This document shows positions 54,560 through 64,000 of a stretch of 64,000 bases of DNA, one piece after another. The stretch is from positions 1-64,000 of the forward strand of contig NZ_CANLZR010000008.1 of assembly GCF_947495705.1 (NCBI RefSeq). The letters are read 5' to 3'. A model generated the notes under the pieces. It saw only the letters and a list, made by a program, of their open reading frames with translations. It did no database searches and had not been told where the DNA came from. How positions within the stretch are numbered: position 1 is the stretch's first letter; every line of letters starts with the position of its first letter. The translations under genes and the position numbers were made by a program. Origin of the DNA: an uncultured Phycicoccus sp. (GTDB lineage: Bacteria > Actinomycetota > Actinomycetes > Actinomycetales > Dermatophilaceae).

Positions 54560-55906
54560 TCAGCCGAGGATCGAGGCGGCCTGCTGCTGGATGGACGTCG
54601 TGATCGAGTCGATGTTGTCGGGGTTCTTGAGGAAGTCCTGGATGGACGCGGTGATCACGGTGTTCGCCAGGTCGGCGTTGGTGTCGCGGTCGAGGAACTG
54701 CGCGATGGACTTGGCGTTCTGGACCACCTCGGCGGACTTCTTCTGCAGGGCGCCGTAGGCCTCGGTGCTCGCGTTCGAGTTGGCGGCGATGAACGGCGCG
54801 GAGGCCGAGCTGTTGGCGGCGTCGGCGGCCTCTGCCGTGCCCAGCCAGCCGATGAACGCCTTGGCCGCCTCCTCGTTGTCGGTGGCCGCCGCGACGCAGA
54901 ACCCGTCGATGGGGGCGTCGAGCGCGTCGGACCCGATGCTGGCGTCGAGGGCGGGGAAGGTGAAGAAGTCGAGGTCGTCCTGGGTCTCCGCGGGGACCCC
55001 GTCGACGACGAAGGTGCCGAGCAGGTACATGCCGCACTCCTCGTTGGCCATCGACGTGGCGGCCTCCTGCCAGGTGCGCCCCAGCGCGTTCTCCTGGTGG
55101 TAGGGCAGCAGCGTCTTCCACGTCTGGAAGACGTTGCGGACCTCCGGGCTGTCCCACTTCTGCTCGCCCTTGGTCAGCTGCATGTGGAAGTCGTAGCCGT
55201 TGAGACGCATGTTGAGGATGTCGAAGGTGCCCATCGGCGCCCAGGCGTCCTTGGCCGCGAACGCGAAGGGGGTGACCTTCTTGCCCTGCATGTCCTCCAT
55301 GAGCGCGTTCAGCTCGTCGAGCGAGGTGGGCTCGGCCCAGCCGTTCTTCTCGAAGACCGACTTGCGGTAGAAGACCGCCCACGGGTAGTAGCTGACCGGG
55401 ACGAAGTACTGGTTGCCGTCGGGCGCGGTGGAGGCCTCCTTGAAGGCGTCACTCAGGCCGTCGATGGGCCACACGTCGCTGATGTCGGCGATGACGCCGT
55501 TCTCGGCGAACTGCGCCATCCGGTAGCCGGCGAACCACGTGAACACGTCATCCGGGGTGCCCTGCAGGTAGGTGCTGATGCTCTCCTGGAAGGTGTTGTG
55601 GTCGACCGCGTTGGCCGAGACCTCGACCCCGGCCTTCTGCGCGTAGGCGTCGGCCATCGCCTGGAGCCGCTCGTAGGCGGGACCGGAGCCCTTCGCCTCG
55701 TTCATGCCGAACTTCACCGGGCCGGGAGCGGCCGACGCACCGCCGCCACCGGACGTGGCGGTGTCGCCACCGCAGGCGGCCAGGGCGCCCGGGACGGTGA
55801 GCAGCGCGCCCGCGCCGAGGGCGCCACGCAGCAGGCTCCGGCGGTTGACCGCACTGAACGAGGCGGGGACGGTGAGGGAGGTGTCGCGCGAGGCCGGGCG
55901 TGCCAT
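54560..55906 (-). CDS. Sugar-binding lipoprotein of ABC transporter
   Basis: 448 residues, SBP_bac_1 family. Signal NRRSLLRGALGAGALLTVPGALAACGG has twin arginines and a lipobox (LAAC), so it is a lipoprotein that may use the Tat route. It captures the galactoside for the two permeases. First gene of the operon, with an operator-like palindrome just upstream. Confidence 0.93.
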   Translation of the reverse strand: MARPASRDTSLTVPASFSAVNRRSLLRGALGAGALLTVPGALAACGGDTATSGGGGASAAPGPVKFGMNEAKGSGPAYERLQAMADAYAQKAGVEVSANAVDHNTFQESISTYLQGTPDDVFTWFAGYRMAQFAENGVIADISDVWPIDGLSDAFKEASTAPDGNQYFVPVSYYPWAVFYRKSVFEKNGWAEPTSLDELNALMEDMQGKKVTPFAFAAKDAWAPMGTFDILNMRLNGYDFHMQLTKGEQKWDSPEVRNVFQTWKTLLPYHQENALGRTWQEAATSMANEECGMYLLGTFVVDGVPAETQDDLDFFTFPALDASIGSDALDAPIDGFCVAAATDNEEAAKAFIGWLGTAEAADAANSSASAPFIAANSNASTEAYGALQKKSAEVVQNAKSIAQFLDRDTNADLANTVITASIQDFLKNPDNIDSITTSIQQQAASILG

Positions 55907-55931
55907 GGTGTCTCCTTTGACGAGTGGCAGG

Positions 55932-55952
55932 TTCTGACATATTCGATCAGAA
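55932..55952. promoter_or_regulatory. Palindromic operator candidate upstream of sugar ABC operon
   Basis: Arms TTCTGA (55932-55937) and TCAGAA (55947-55952) are perfect inverted repeats with a 9-bp A/T-rich spacer containing a possible -10. It lies 26 bp before the lipoprotein start. Candidate target of the DeoR repressor at 58130. Confidence 0.55.
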
Positions 55953-56098
55953 ACCAACATCTGCTTCCCCGGAGTCTGGACAGGAAGCCGCAGCGTGTCA
56001 AGACCCCGACACCAAGTTGTGACGTTGGGATCGCCGCATCCTGGGGATCAGCGGGCTATCGCACGCCATCGGACATGGGCCGCACGACAGGTGTTGGT

Positions 56099-56132
56099 AT
56101 CTGTTGACAGATGTTCGTTTCGCGAACACACT
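56099..56132 (+). promoter_or_regulatory. Promoter and double palindrome upstream of beta-galactosidase gene
   Basis: TTGACA at 56104-56109 and CACACT at 56127-56132 are 17 bp apart, giving a start at about the ATG 56140 (leaderless). Two inverted repeats overlap this promoter: ATCTG/CAGAT (56099-56112) and TGTTCG/CGAACA (56112-56128), good candidates for a DeoR operator. Confidence 0.6.
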
Positions 56133-56139
56133 GTCGGCC

Positions 56140-58128
56140 ATGCGTCCATGGCCCGACGACCGCATCGCCTTCGGCGGCGACTACAACCCCGAGCAGTGGC
56201 CTCGCGGGGTCTGGGCCGACGACATGCGGCTCATGCGCGACGCGGGCGTGAGCTTCGTGACCCTCGGGGTGTTCTCGTGGTCCTGGCTCGAGCCGACCAA
56301 GGGCGAGTACGAGTTCGGCTGGCTCGACGAGATCATGACGATGCTCCACGACAACGACATCGCGGTCGACCTCGCCACGGCGACGGCCACCCCGCCGCCC
56401 TGGCTGAGCGCGGCGTACCCCGAGATCCTCCCTGTCGACCGCGAGGGCCGCGTCCGGTGGCCGGGCAGCCGCCAGGCCTGGTGCCCGTCCTCCCCGGTGT
56501 ACCGCGACGCCGCCCTCGACCTCACCGACCGGATGGCCACTCGCTACCACGACCACCCGGCGCTCGCGATGTGGCACGTGTCGAACGAGTACGCCTGCCA
56601 CAACCTCCCCTGCTACTGCGACACCTGCGCCGCGGGCTTCCGCCGCTGGCTCGAGCGCCGCTACGGCACCCTCGACGACCTCAACGCGGCGTGGGGCACC
56701 GCCTTCTGGAGCCAGCGCTACTCGGCGTGGGACGACGTGCTCCCCCCGCGGCTGTCCACGACCTTCGGCAACCCCACGCACGAGCTCGACTACCACCGCT
56801 TCGGCTCGGACACCCTCCTGGAGTTCTTCCTCGCCGAGAAGGAGGTCATTCGGCGGCACTCCCCCGACGTGCCGGTGACGACGAACTTCATGACGCTCAG
56901 CAGCTTCCGCCTGCTGGACTACCACGACTGGGCACCGCACCAGGACGTCGTGAGCACCGACCACTACGTCGTTGACGCGCTGGAGCACCCCCGGGCCGAG
57001 CTGTCCTTCCACGGCGACCTCACCCGGGGCCTGGCCGGAGGCGCTCCCTGGATGCTCATGGAGCAGTCGACGAGCGCCGTCAACTGGCAGCCCGTCAACC
57101 CGGCCAAGCTCCCCGGCGACACCATCCTCGACTCCCTCACCCACGTGGCCAGAGGGGCAGACGCGATCGGCTTCTTCCAGTGGCGGCAGTCGCGCGCCGG
57201 CTCCGAGAAGTTCCACTCGGCGCTCGTCCCGCACGCGGGCGAGGACTCGGACCGGTTCCGGGAGGTGTGCGAGCTGGGGGCGGTCGCCGGGCGGCTCGGC
57301 GAGCTCGTCGGCTCCCGGGTCGAGGCCGACGTGGCCCTGCTGTGGGACTACGAGGCCGAGTGGGCCGTCGCCGGTCCGTGCATGCCCTCGGCCGAGCTCG
57401 ACTACGTCACCGCGGCCCACACCGTGCACCGCCTGCTGCGCGACCGCGGCGTCGTCTGCGACGTCGTGCACCCCGACACCGATCTCTCGCGCTATCGCGT
57501 CGTCGTCGTGCCGACCCTCTACCTCGTGTCCGACGCGGCGGCCGCCGCCGTCGCCGCGGCCGCCGAGGCCGGGGCCCACGTCGTCGTCACGTACTTCTCC
57601 GGCATCGCCGACGCCCACGACCACGTCCGTCTCGGCGGCTACCCCGGCGCGTTCCGTGACCTCCTCGGCGTGCGCGTCGAGGAGTTCTTCCCGCTGCGGG
57701 TCGGTGAGGTCGTCGGCCTCGAGGGCGGCGGTCAGGGCACCGTCTGGTCGGAGGACGCCCGCCTCGCGGGCGCCACCCCCGTCCTCGCCTACGCCGCCGG
57801 CCCGCTCGCCGGCCGCCCTGCCGCGGCCCGACGGGAGGTCGGCGCCGGTGTCGCCTGGTACCTCGGCACCCTGCCGGACGACGACACCCTCGCGACGCTG
57901 CTGGGCAGGGTCATGGCCGAGGCCGGCGTCGCGGCGGTCGCCGACGTCCCCGCCGGAGTCGAGGTCGTCCGCCGCAGCGGCGACTCCGGCTCCTGGGTCT
58001 TCGTCCTCAACCACACCGACGCCCCGTGCGAGGTCGCGATCTCGGGGCACGACCTCGTGACGGGTGCCGACGTCGGGCCCGTGACGACCGTCGCGCCGCG
58101 CACGGCGGCCGTGGTGAGGGAGGGCTGA
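56140..58128 (+). CDS. Beta-galactosidase (GH42)
   Basis: 662 residues. GH42 features: FGGDYNPEQWP opening, acid/base Glu in WHVSNEYACH, nucleophile Glu in WMLMEQSTS, and a four-cysteine zinc site (CHNLPCYCDTC plus an earlier Cys). Cytoplasmic; hydrolyses imported galactosides. ATG 56140 chosen over TTG 56104 because the latter falls in the -35. First gene of bgal-deoR-galT. Confidence 0.95.
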   Translation: MRPWPDDRIAFGGDYNPEQWPRGVWADDMRLMRDAGVSFVTLGVFSWSWLEPTKGEYEFGWLDEIMTMLHDNDIAVDLATATATPPPWLSAAYPEILPVDREGRVRWPGSRQAWCPSSPVYRDAALDLTDRMATRYHDHPALAMWHVSNEYACHNLPCYCDTCAAGFRRWLERRYGTLDDLNAAWGTAFWSQRYSAWDDVLPPRLSTTFGNPTHELDYHRFGSDTLLEFFLAEKEVIRRHSPDVPVTTNFMTLSSFRLLDYHDWAPHQDVVSTDHYVVDALEHPRAELSFHGDLTRGLAGGAPWMLMEQSTSAVNWQPVNPAKLPGDTILDSLTHVARGADAIGFFQWRQSRAGSEKFHSALVPHAGEDSDRFREVCELGAVAGRLGELVGSRVEADVALLWDYEAEWAVAGPCMPSAELDYVTAAHTVHRLLRDRGVVCDVVHPDTDLSRYRVVVVPTLYLVSDAAAAAVAAAAEAGAHVVVTYFSGIADAHDHVRLGGYPGAFRDLLGVRVEEFFPLRVGEVVGLEGGGQGTVWSEDARLAGATPVLAYAAGPLAGRPAAARREVGAGVAWYLGTLPDDDTLATLLGRVMAEAGVAAVADVPAGVEVVRRSGDSGSWVFVLNHTDAPCEVAISGHDLVTGADVGPVTTVAPRTAAVVREG

Positions 58129-58129
58129 C

Positions 58130-58941
58130 ATGCTCGCGAGTCAGCGCCGCGCCGCCATCCTCGCGCTCGTGGAGCAGAACGGCGCCGCCCGGGTGTCCGA
58201 GCTCGTCGAGCGGCTCGGCGTCTCCGACATGACCGTCCGACGCGACATCGAGCGCCTCGACGGGGAGGGGCTCCTCGAACGGGTCCACGGCGGCGCCGTC
58301 GCGACCCAGCCCCGCGCCGCCGACGAGCCGGGCTTCGCGGCCAAGTCGATGCTCATGACGGCCGAGAAGCAGGCGATCGCCGCGGAGGCGGCCCGCCTCG
58401 TCCACCCCGGCGCGACCATCGCCATCTCGGCCGGGACGACGACGTACGAGCTGGCGAAGGCGATCCGGTCCGTCCCCCAGCTGACGGTCGTCACCAACTC
58501 CGTGCCGGTGGCACAGCTGCTGCACGAGTCCCAGGCGGCCGGCCACGTCGTCGTCCTCACCGGCGGTGTGCGCACCCCGTCCGACGCGCTCGTCGGCCCG
58601 GTCGCGATCAACGCCCTGCGCGGGCTGCACGTCGACCGGCTCTTCCTCGGCGCGCACGGCGTCGACCGGGCGGCCGGCCTCACCACCCCCAACCTCGTCG
58701 AGGCCGAGACCAACCGGGCGCTCGTGGCGTCGAGCAGGTCCGTCTGCGTCCTGGCCGACCGGAGCAAGATCGGCATCGTCGGCCTCTCCACCTTCATGGA
58801 CCTCGACGCGGTCCACACCCTCATCACCGATGCCGGCATCCCGGCACCGGCCCGGCAGGTGCTCGAGGACACCATCGAGAACGTCGTCCTCGCCGACCCC
58901 GCCACGGTCGCGAGCGCGCAGACCACCGCGGAGGAGGCGGG

Positions 58942-58945
<4 letters not shown>
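58130..58945 (+). CDS. DeoR-family sugar regulator
   Basis: 271 residues. N-terminal HTH RRAAILALVEQNGAARVSELVERLGVSDMTVRRDI and a DeoR sensor domain with ISAGTTTYELA and VEAETNRALV, which binds a sugar phosphate. Most likely represses the galactoside genes on both sides. One base after the beta-galactosidase stop; overlaps galT by ATGA. Confidence 0.93.
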
Positions 58946-60060
<1,115 letters not shown>

Positions 60061-60070
60061 CCACCGCGCG

Positions 60071-60808
60071 TCAGACGCGCCGCGACTCCCGCAGCCGGCC
60101 CCCGGCGCGCAGGATCGTCGCCCGGGCGAGGGAGTCGAGGGAGTCGACGATGGTCTCGTCCTCGATCCCGAGGTCGCCGCGGAGCACCGACAGCTCGGTG
60201 CACCCGAGGGCCACCGCCTGGGCGCCCTTGCCCCGGAGATGCTCGACGAGCCGGTCGAAGTCCCCGCGCGGCACCGGCCGGCCGGCCTTCACGCCGTCGT
60301 AGATGACGGCCATGACCGCGCGCTGGTCGGCGTCGTCGGGGACGACGAGCTCGAGACCGGCACGCTCCGCCGCGCGCGCGTAGGTACCGGCCGCCAGGGT
60401 GCCGTCGGTCGCGAGCACCCCGAGCCGGGTGATGCCGGGGACCGCCTCGCGCGCCGCGGCCACCGTCTCGGCGACGATGTCGAGCACCTCGATGCCGACG
60501 GCAGCCCGCATCGGCTCGACCCACACGATCGCCGTGTTGCACGGGACGGCGACGAACCGCGCCCCGGCCCGCTCGAGCGCCACCGCGTCCGCGACGAGGG
60601 CGGGCTCCGGGCTCTCGTTCTCCCCGCGGAGGAACCCCGTGCGATCCGGGATCGACCCGTGCTGCCACACGAGCAGATCGACATGGTCCTGGTCGCGGCG
60701 TGCATCGGTCAGCTCGACGACCCTGCGCAGGAAGTGCACGGTCGCGACCGGACCGAGCCCGCCGGCGACGCCGCCGGGCTGACCGTGGACCGGGTCGGCG
60801 GCAGTCAT
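60071..60808 (-). CDS. Aspartate/glutamate racemase family protein
   Basis: 245 residues, PLP-independent racemase fold with catalytic cysteines in VPCNTA and LGCTEL. It overlaps the upstream ATP-grasp ligase by ATGA. The pairing suggests production of D-aspartate (or D-glutamate) for the ligase. Which isomer cannot be told from the sequence. Confidence 0.88.
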   Translation of the reverse strand: MTAADPVHGQPGGVAGGLGPVATVHFLRRVVELTDARRDQDHVDLLVWQHGSIPDRTGFLRGENESPEPALVADAVALERAGARFVAVPCNTAIVWVEPMRAAVGIEVLDIVAETVAAAREAVPGITRLGVLATDGTLAAGTYARAAERAGLELVVPDDADQRAVMAVIYDGVKAGRPVPRGDFDRLVEHLRGKGAQAVALGCTELSVLRGDLGIEDETIVDSLDSLARATILRAGGRLRESRRV

Positions 60809-62046
60809 CGACGGTCCGTGAAGTGCGCCCGGAACTTGCGCACCTGGTTGACGTGGTAGGCGAGGTTGTACACCCGCCGCTTCAGGGTGAGGTCGGGGCC
60901 GTACCGGTTGGGGTCGCTGGCGCGGCCGGCCCGCATCAGCCCGAGCGCCTTGTCGCGCAGGGCCTCGTCCAGGACGTAGTGCTTGACGACGTACTTCGGG
61001 ACGAAGGTGAACAGGTGCTCGCCGCGGGCGATGGTCAGGCCCTGCATCGGCTCGTGGCGCACCCAGTCGCGGACGTACCACTCGGCGACGTTGTCGCCGT
61101 TCGCGGTCACGTAGAAGTTCGAGCGGCCGAGCCGGACGTTGATCTCGAAGAACTTGTACGTCCCGTCGCGGCGGTCGTACTTGAGGTCGAAGTTGCTGAA
61201 CCCCACGTAGCCGATGTGTTCGAGGAAGCGGCGCGCCTGCTCGATGACCTCGTCGATCTCGGTGGTGATGATGACGCACGGGTTGCCGATGGCCAGCGGG
61301 TGGTGCTCCTCGAGGAGGACGTGCCCCACCGACCCGAAGCGGACCTTGCCGTCCCGGTCCGAGTAGCACGTGAGCACGCGCATGTTCGTGTCGTCGCCGG
61401 GGATGAACTCCTGGAGGAGCAGGTTGCCGTCGTAGCTGCTCGCGCGCACCCGGCGCAGGGTGTCCTCGAGCTGCTCGGGGGTGTCGCAGACGAAGACCTT
61501 CTTCTTCCCCTCGAAGGACGCGTAGTGGTACCGGGCGCTGTCGGCGGGCTTGGCGACGACCGGGAAGCCGAACGGGAGGTCGCGCTCCTCCCCCGCGTCG
61601 GTCGCCATGTCGACGACGACCGTCGCCGGGTACGGCACCCCGACCTCGTCGAGGATCCCGTAGAACACGTCCTTGCGCACGACGCGGTCGAGCAGGTCGA
61701 GGTCGATGTACGGGATCGTGTACCAGGGTGCGAGGCGGTCCTTGTGCTCGATGATCATCCGGACGTACCAGTCGCCGGCGGCGACGAGCAGGAGCGCGGG
61801 GCGCCCCTCACCCCCGTGCTCGCGGCCGAGCCGCTCGAGCGTCTCGACGAAGACTCCCTCGGCCTCGAAGCCCTCGACGTACACGTGCTCGCACAGGGTC
61901 GACAGCGCGATCGGACCCCCGTCGGTCATGTTGACGACGAGCGGGCGGACCCCGTAGGCCTCGTGGAAGGTGCGCACGAGGGTGTAGGCGGTGATGTCGC
62001 CACCGAGGATGACCGGGCGGAAGTCGCTGGCGGGGGCGTCGGGCAC
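60805..62046 (-). CDS. ATP-grasp carboxylate-amine ligase, probable D-aspartate ligase
   Basis: 413 residues. ATP-grasp motifs: FPVVAKPADSARY lysine, LLLQEFIPGDDTN, and metal site FFEINVRLGRSN. Similar in type to the enterococcal D-Asp ligase that adds a D-amino acid to the peptidoglycan stem. The adjacent racemase strengthens this. GTG start at 62046 follows AGGAG. A long antisense-like extension upstream was discarded. Micrococcales often have D-Asp or D-Glu cross-bridges. Confidence 0.78.
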   Translation of the reverse strand: MPDAPASDFRPVILGGDITAYTLVRTFHEAYGVRPLVVNMTDGGPIALSTLCEHVYVEGFEAEGVFVETLERLGREHGGEGRPALLLVAAGDWYVRMIIEHKDRLAPWYTIPYIDLDLLDRVVRKDVFYGILDEVGVPYPATVVVDMATDAGEERDLPFGFPVVAKPADSARYHYASFEGKKKVFVCDTPEQLEDTLRRVRASSYDGNLLLQEFIPGDDTNMRVLTCYSDRDGKVRFGSVGHVLLEEHHPLAIGNPCVIITTEIDEVIEQARRFLEHIGYVGFSNFDLKYDRRDGTYKFFEINVRLGRSNFYVTANGDNVAEWYVRDWVRHEPMQGLTIARGEHLFTFVPKYVVKHYVLDEALRDKALGLMRAGRASDPNRYGPDLTLKRRVYNLAYHVNQVRKFRAHFTDRR

Positions 62047-62150
62047 GCGGAGGCTCCTGAGGGCGGGAACGGGGACAGCACGGGTCGGCCACCCAGAATC
62101 CCACACGGCCGGGTCCCGCCCGAATCGACGGGACGGCCGGGTCCGCCCGG

Positions 62151-63836
62151 TCAGCTCGGGGGGATCGGGTCGTCCCCCCGGCCCAGGACGCCGTTGGGGT
62201 CGAAGGCGTCGTACACCCGCGAGGCCCACAGCAGCTGCAGGCGCGTCAGCTCGGGCGGCCCGATCCGGCGGAGCCGACCCCGAGGCCGCTCGACACCCGG
62301 CGAGCCCGCCGCCGGCTTCCCCCGCCGCCGCCAGCGCACCGCCGTCCCCCGCATCGGAGCCCGGGGACGGGGGACGTGGACACGGCCCCGGTCGGGCCCG
62401 GAGTCCCCGTAGTAGGCGTCGAGCGCGTCGGCCGTCTCGGCCATGAGGTCCCACACCTGGTCCGGGTCGTCCGGAACGTCGTCGGGGTCGAGACCGACGT
62501 GCTCCCCGACGAGCTCACGGCGCAGCCGCAGCGTGAGCGCGTCGCGCGGGGCCGCGGCGTCACCGCCGGTCACCCGCTCGTCCTGGATCGCACACGCGAT
62601 CTCGGAGTCGTTGGTCCAGGACCGCCGGTTGAAGTTGTCCGAGCCGATGCTCGCCCAGCGGTCGTCGATGATGCACACCTTGGAGTGCACGTAGACCGGG
62701 AAGCCCTGCGGGCTCGTGAGGCCGTACAACGCGACCCTGTCTCCCCCGGCCTCCAGGATCAGGTCCATCGCGAGCCGGCGACCGTACTCCTGCCCGGCTG
62801 CGGACAGCTCGCCGTCCATGTCCGGGGTGATCGGGATGACCGCGATGAGCCGGAGCTCGGGGTTGTCGCGCAGGGCGTCGCCGAAGTGCCGGCCCACGTC
62901 CTCGGACCAGAGGTACTGGTCCTCGAGGTAGATGAGGCGTCGGGCGGTCCCCACGACCTTGGCGTTGGCGAGGGCGATGCTGCGCTCCCCGTCGGGGGCG
63001 AAGTCGAACCCCTTGGTCAGCAGGTCGGGGTAGGTGCGCAGGACCTGCACCGCCTCGTGCGCGTCCTCGGGTGAGGGCGGCGGGGGGGCCTGCTCGGGCA
63101 ACGGGCCGGGGTCGAGGTCCTCCCTCTGGATGAGGCTGGAGAGCAGACGACCCGGGTTGAGGGTGAGCGGGGTGGAGTCCTCCCATCGCTCCCGGAAGGT
63201 CGTCTCGATGTCGTGGACCGCCGGCCCCTGCACCGCGCAGTGCACGTCGTGCCACGCGGGCCGTGGCCCGAACACCTGCGGCATCGGGATGGTCTGCGGG
63301 TCACCCTCGTGCTCGATGGTGTCGCGCCGGCTGTGGCACAGGTCGATCCCGCCGACGTAGGCGATGTCCCGTGCGGGGTCGTCCGCGTGCCGGAGGACGA
63401 CGAACTTCTGGTGGTGCGACCCGCCCGGGGCGACCCGCATGTCGCGCAGGCACTCCCCGCCCGCCTCCTCGATGGCCAGCCCGAGGTTGCGCGACTTCTC
63501 CGCGTGGAAGCCGAAGTGGCGCCAGTGCGACCGCCACAGCAGCCCCTTGACGACCACGCCCCGGCGCGCCGCCGCGACGAGCGTCGCCGACAGGGTGGAG
63601 CCGGGGTCGTCGGTCAGCCGCTCGTCCGGGTCGCCCCGCCAGTCCGCGAAGAAGAGCAGGTCGCCCTTTCCCAGGTGGCCGATCCGCTCGTGCAGCTCCG
63701 CGAAGTAGGGGGCCCCGTGGACGATCGGGCGGACCCGGTTGCCCGTGCTCCACGCGACGCCCGCGGGGTGCCGGGCATCGACCCGGGTGTCGGGGTTGGC
63801 GCGCTCCTCGGGAAGGAGGAAGAGATCCTCGAGCAT
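62151..63836 (-). CDS. Phospholipase D-like protein
   Basis: 561 residues with two HKD-type motifs: SHHQKFVVLRH (residue ~140) and YVHSKVCIIDDRWASIGSDNFNRRS (residue ~380), the two half-sites of PLD enzymes. Basic Arg-rich C-terminal tail. It may hydrolyse or transfer phosphatidyl groups. No signal peptide visible. Confidence 0.9.
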   Translation of the reverse strand: MLEDLFLLPEERANPDTRVDARHPAGVAWSTGNRVRPIVHGAPYFAELHERIGHLGKGDLLFFADWRGDPDERLTDDPGSTLSATLVAAARRGVVVKGLLWRSHWRHFGFHAEKSRNLGLAIEEAGGECLRDMRVAPGGSHHQKFVVLRHADDPARDIAYVGGIDLCHSRRDTIEHEGDPQTIPMPQVFGPRPAWHDVHCAVQGPAVHDIETTFRERWEDSTPLTLNPGRLLSSLIQREDLDPGPLPEQAPPPPSPEDAHEAVQVLRTYPDLLTKGFDFAPDGERSIALANAKVVGTARRLIYLEDQYLWSEDVGRHFGDALRDNPELRLIAVIPITPDMDGELSAAGQEYGRRLAMDLILEAGGDRVALYGLTSPQGFPVYVHSKVCIIDDRWASIGSDNFNRRSWTNDSEIACAIQDERVTGGDAAAPRDALTLRLRRELVGEHVGLDPDDVPDDPDQVWDLMAETADALDAYYGDSGPDRGRVHVPRPRAPMRGTAVRWRRRGKPAAGSPGVERPRGRLRRIGPPELTRLQLLWASRVYDAFDPNGVLGRGDDPIPPS

Positions 63837-63881
63837 CGGCTCATCCTGCCGGGTCGGGCGGCTCGGGGCGAGGGGCGCCCT

Positions 63882-64000
63882 TCAGATGGCGACGAGCGCG
63901 AAGACGAAGGCGAACAGCAGCGGCACCCCGAAGACGACGTCGAGGACGTGGAACGGCACCCAGTGCAGATGGGTGACCTTCCACCCGTAGTCGGCGTCGG
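63882..64000 (-). CDS. Membrane protein, C-terminal 38 residues only
   Basis: Too short for an open-frame list. On the minus strand the frame ending at 63882 reads ...DYGWKVTHLHWVPFH then VLDVVFGVPLLFAFVFALVAI and stop: one C-terminal hydrophobic helix. Upstream part lies beyond the window. Family unknown. Confidence 0.5.
   Translation of the reverse strand, partial: DADYGWKVTHLHWVPFHVLDVVFGVPLLFAFVFALVAI

Overview
The window is about 72-74% G+C by eye and comes from an actinobacterium. Positions 1-17.8 kb keep the gene order of a block known from Mycobacterium tuberculosis (roughly acs to the Rv3683-type metallophosphoesterase). It is preceded by cell-wall-binding type 2 repeats and followed far downstream by an aspartate racemase/ATP-grasp pair typical of D-Asp or D-Glu peptidoglycan cross-bridges. 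Together these suggest a Micrococcales organism, perhaps Intrasporangiaceae; the family-level call is inference.

Region 1 (1-17.8 kb) is core chromosome: acetyl-CoA synthetase, NhaA antiporter, MarP protease, Nudix hydrolases, endonuclease III, Crp, RidA, two ArsA-like ATPases, a WhiB4/WblA-type regulator, the PASTA penicillin-binding protein PonA2, a GatB/YqeY protein and a metallophosphoesterase. A tRNA-Pro(CGG) gene closes the block. Region 2 (18-21.9 kb) holds accessory stress and regulatory genes: LuxR regulator, hemerythrin-like protein, cupin, SDR and SRPBCC protein.

Region 3 (21.9-46.3 kb) is the main discovery: an almost complete clavulanic-acid-type (clavam) biosynthetic gene cluster. 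It has homologues of CeaS, BLS, PAH, CAS, OAT2, OppA1, OppA2, Orf14, Orf16, GcaS, the P450, the Orf12 beta-lactamase-like protein, the Orf13-type exporter, clavaldehyde dehydrogenase (CAD/Car), the LysR-type activator ClaR and a resistance penicillin-binding protein. Only the ferredoxin partner of the P450 is missing. ceaS-bls-gcaS-pah-cas-orf16-oppA-orf14-oat2 form one tightly packed minus-strand operon in which pah and cas are fused in frame. A gamma-butyrolactone-type signalling set (TetR/ArpA-like receptor, AfsA-like synthase, SDR-type reductase) lies inside the cluster. Four sites built from two RYATARC-like heptamers about 20-21 bp apart sit 77-105 bp upstream of cluster transcription units. 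A fifth lies before the next operon (46.3-50.5 kb), which encodes an unrecognised membrane protein, a Tat-type secreted protein and a large DUF1906-like glycoside-hydrolase-domain protein. That operon may belong to the same regulon.

Region 4 (50.5-60.1 kb) is a galactoside-utilisation locus: GH36 alpha-galactosidase, sugar ABC transporter, GH42 beta-galactosidase, DeoR repressor and GalT, with palindromic operator candidates in the divergent promoter region. Region 5 (60.1-64 kb) has the aspartate racemase/ATP-grasp ligase pair, a phospholipase D-like protein and the C-terminal end of a membrane protein. No gene-free stretch exceeds 300 bp. I saw no insertion sequence, prophage or CRISPR array.
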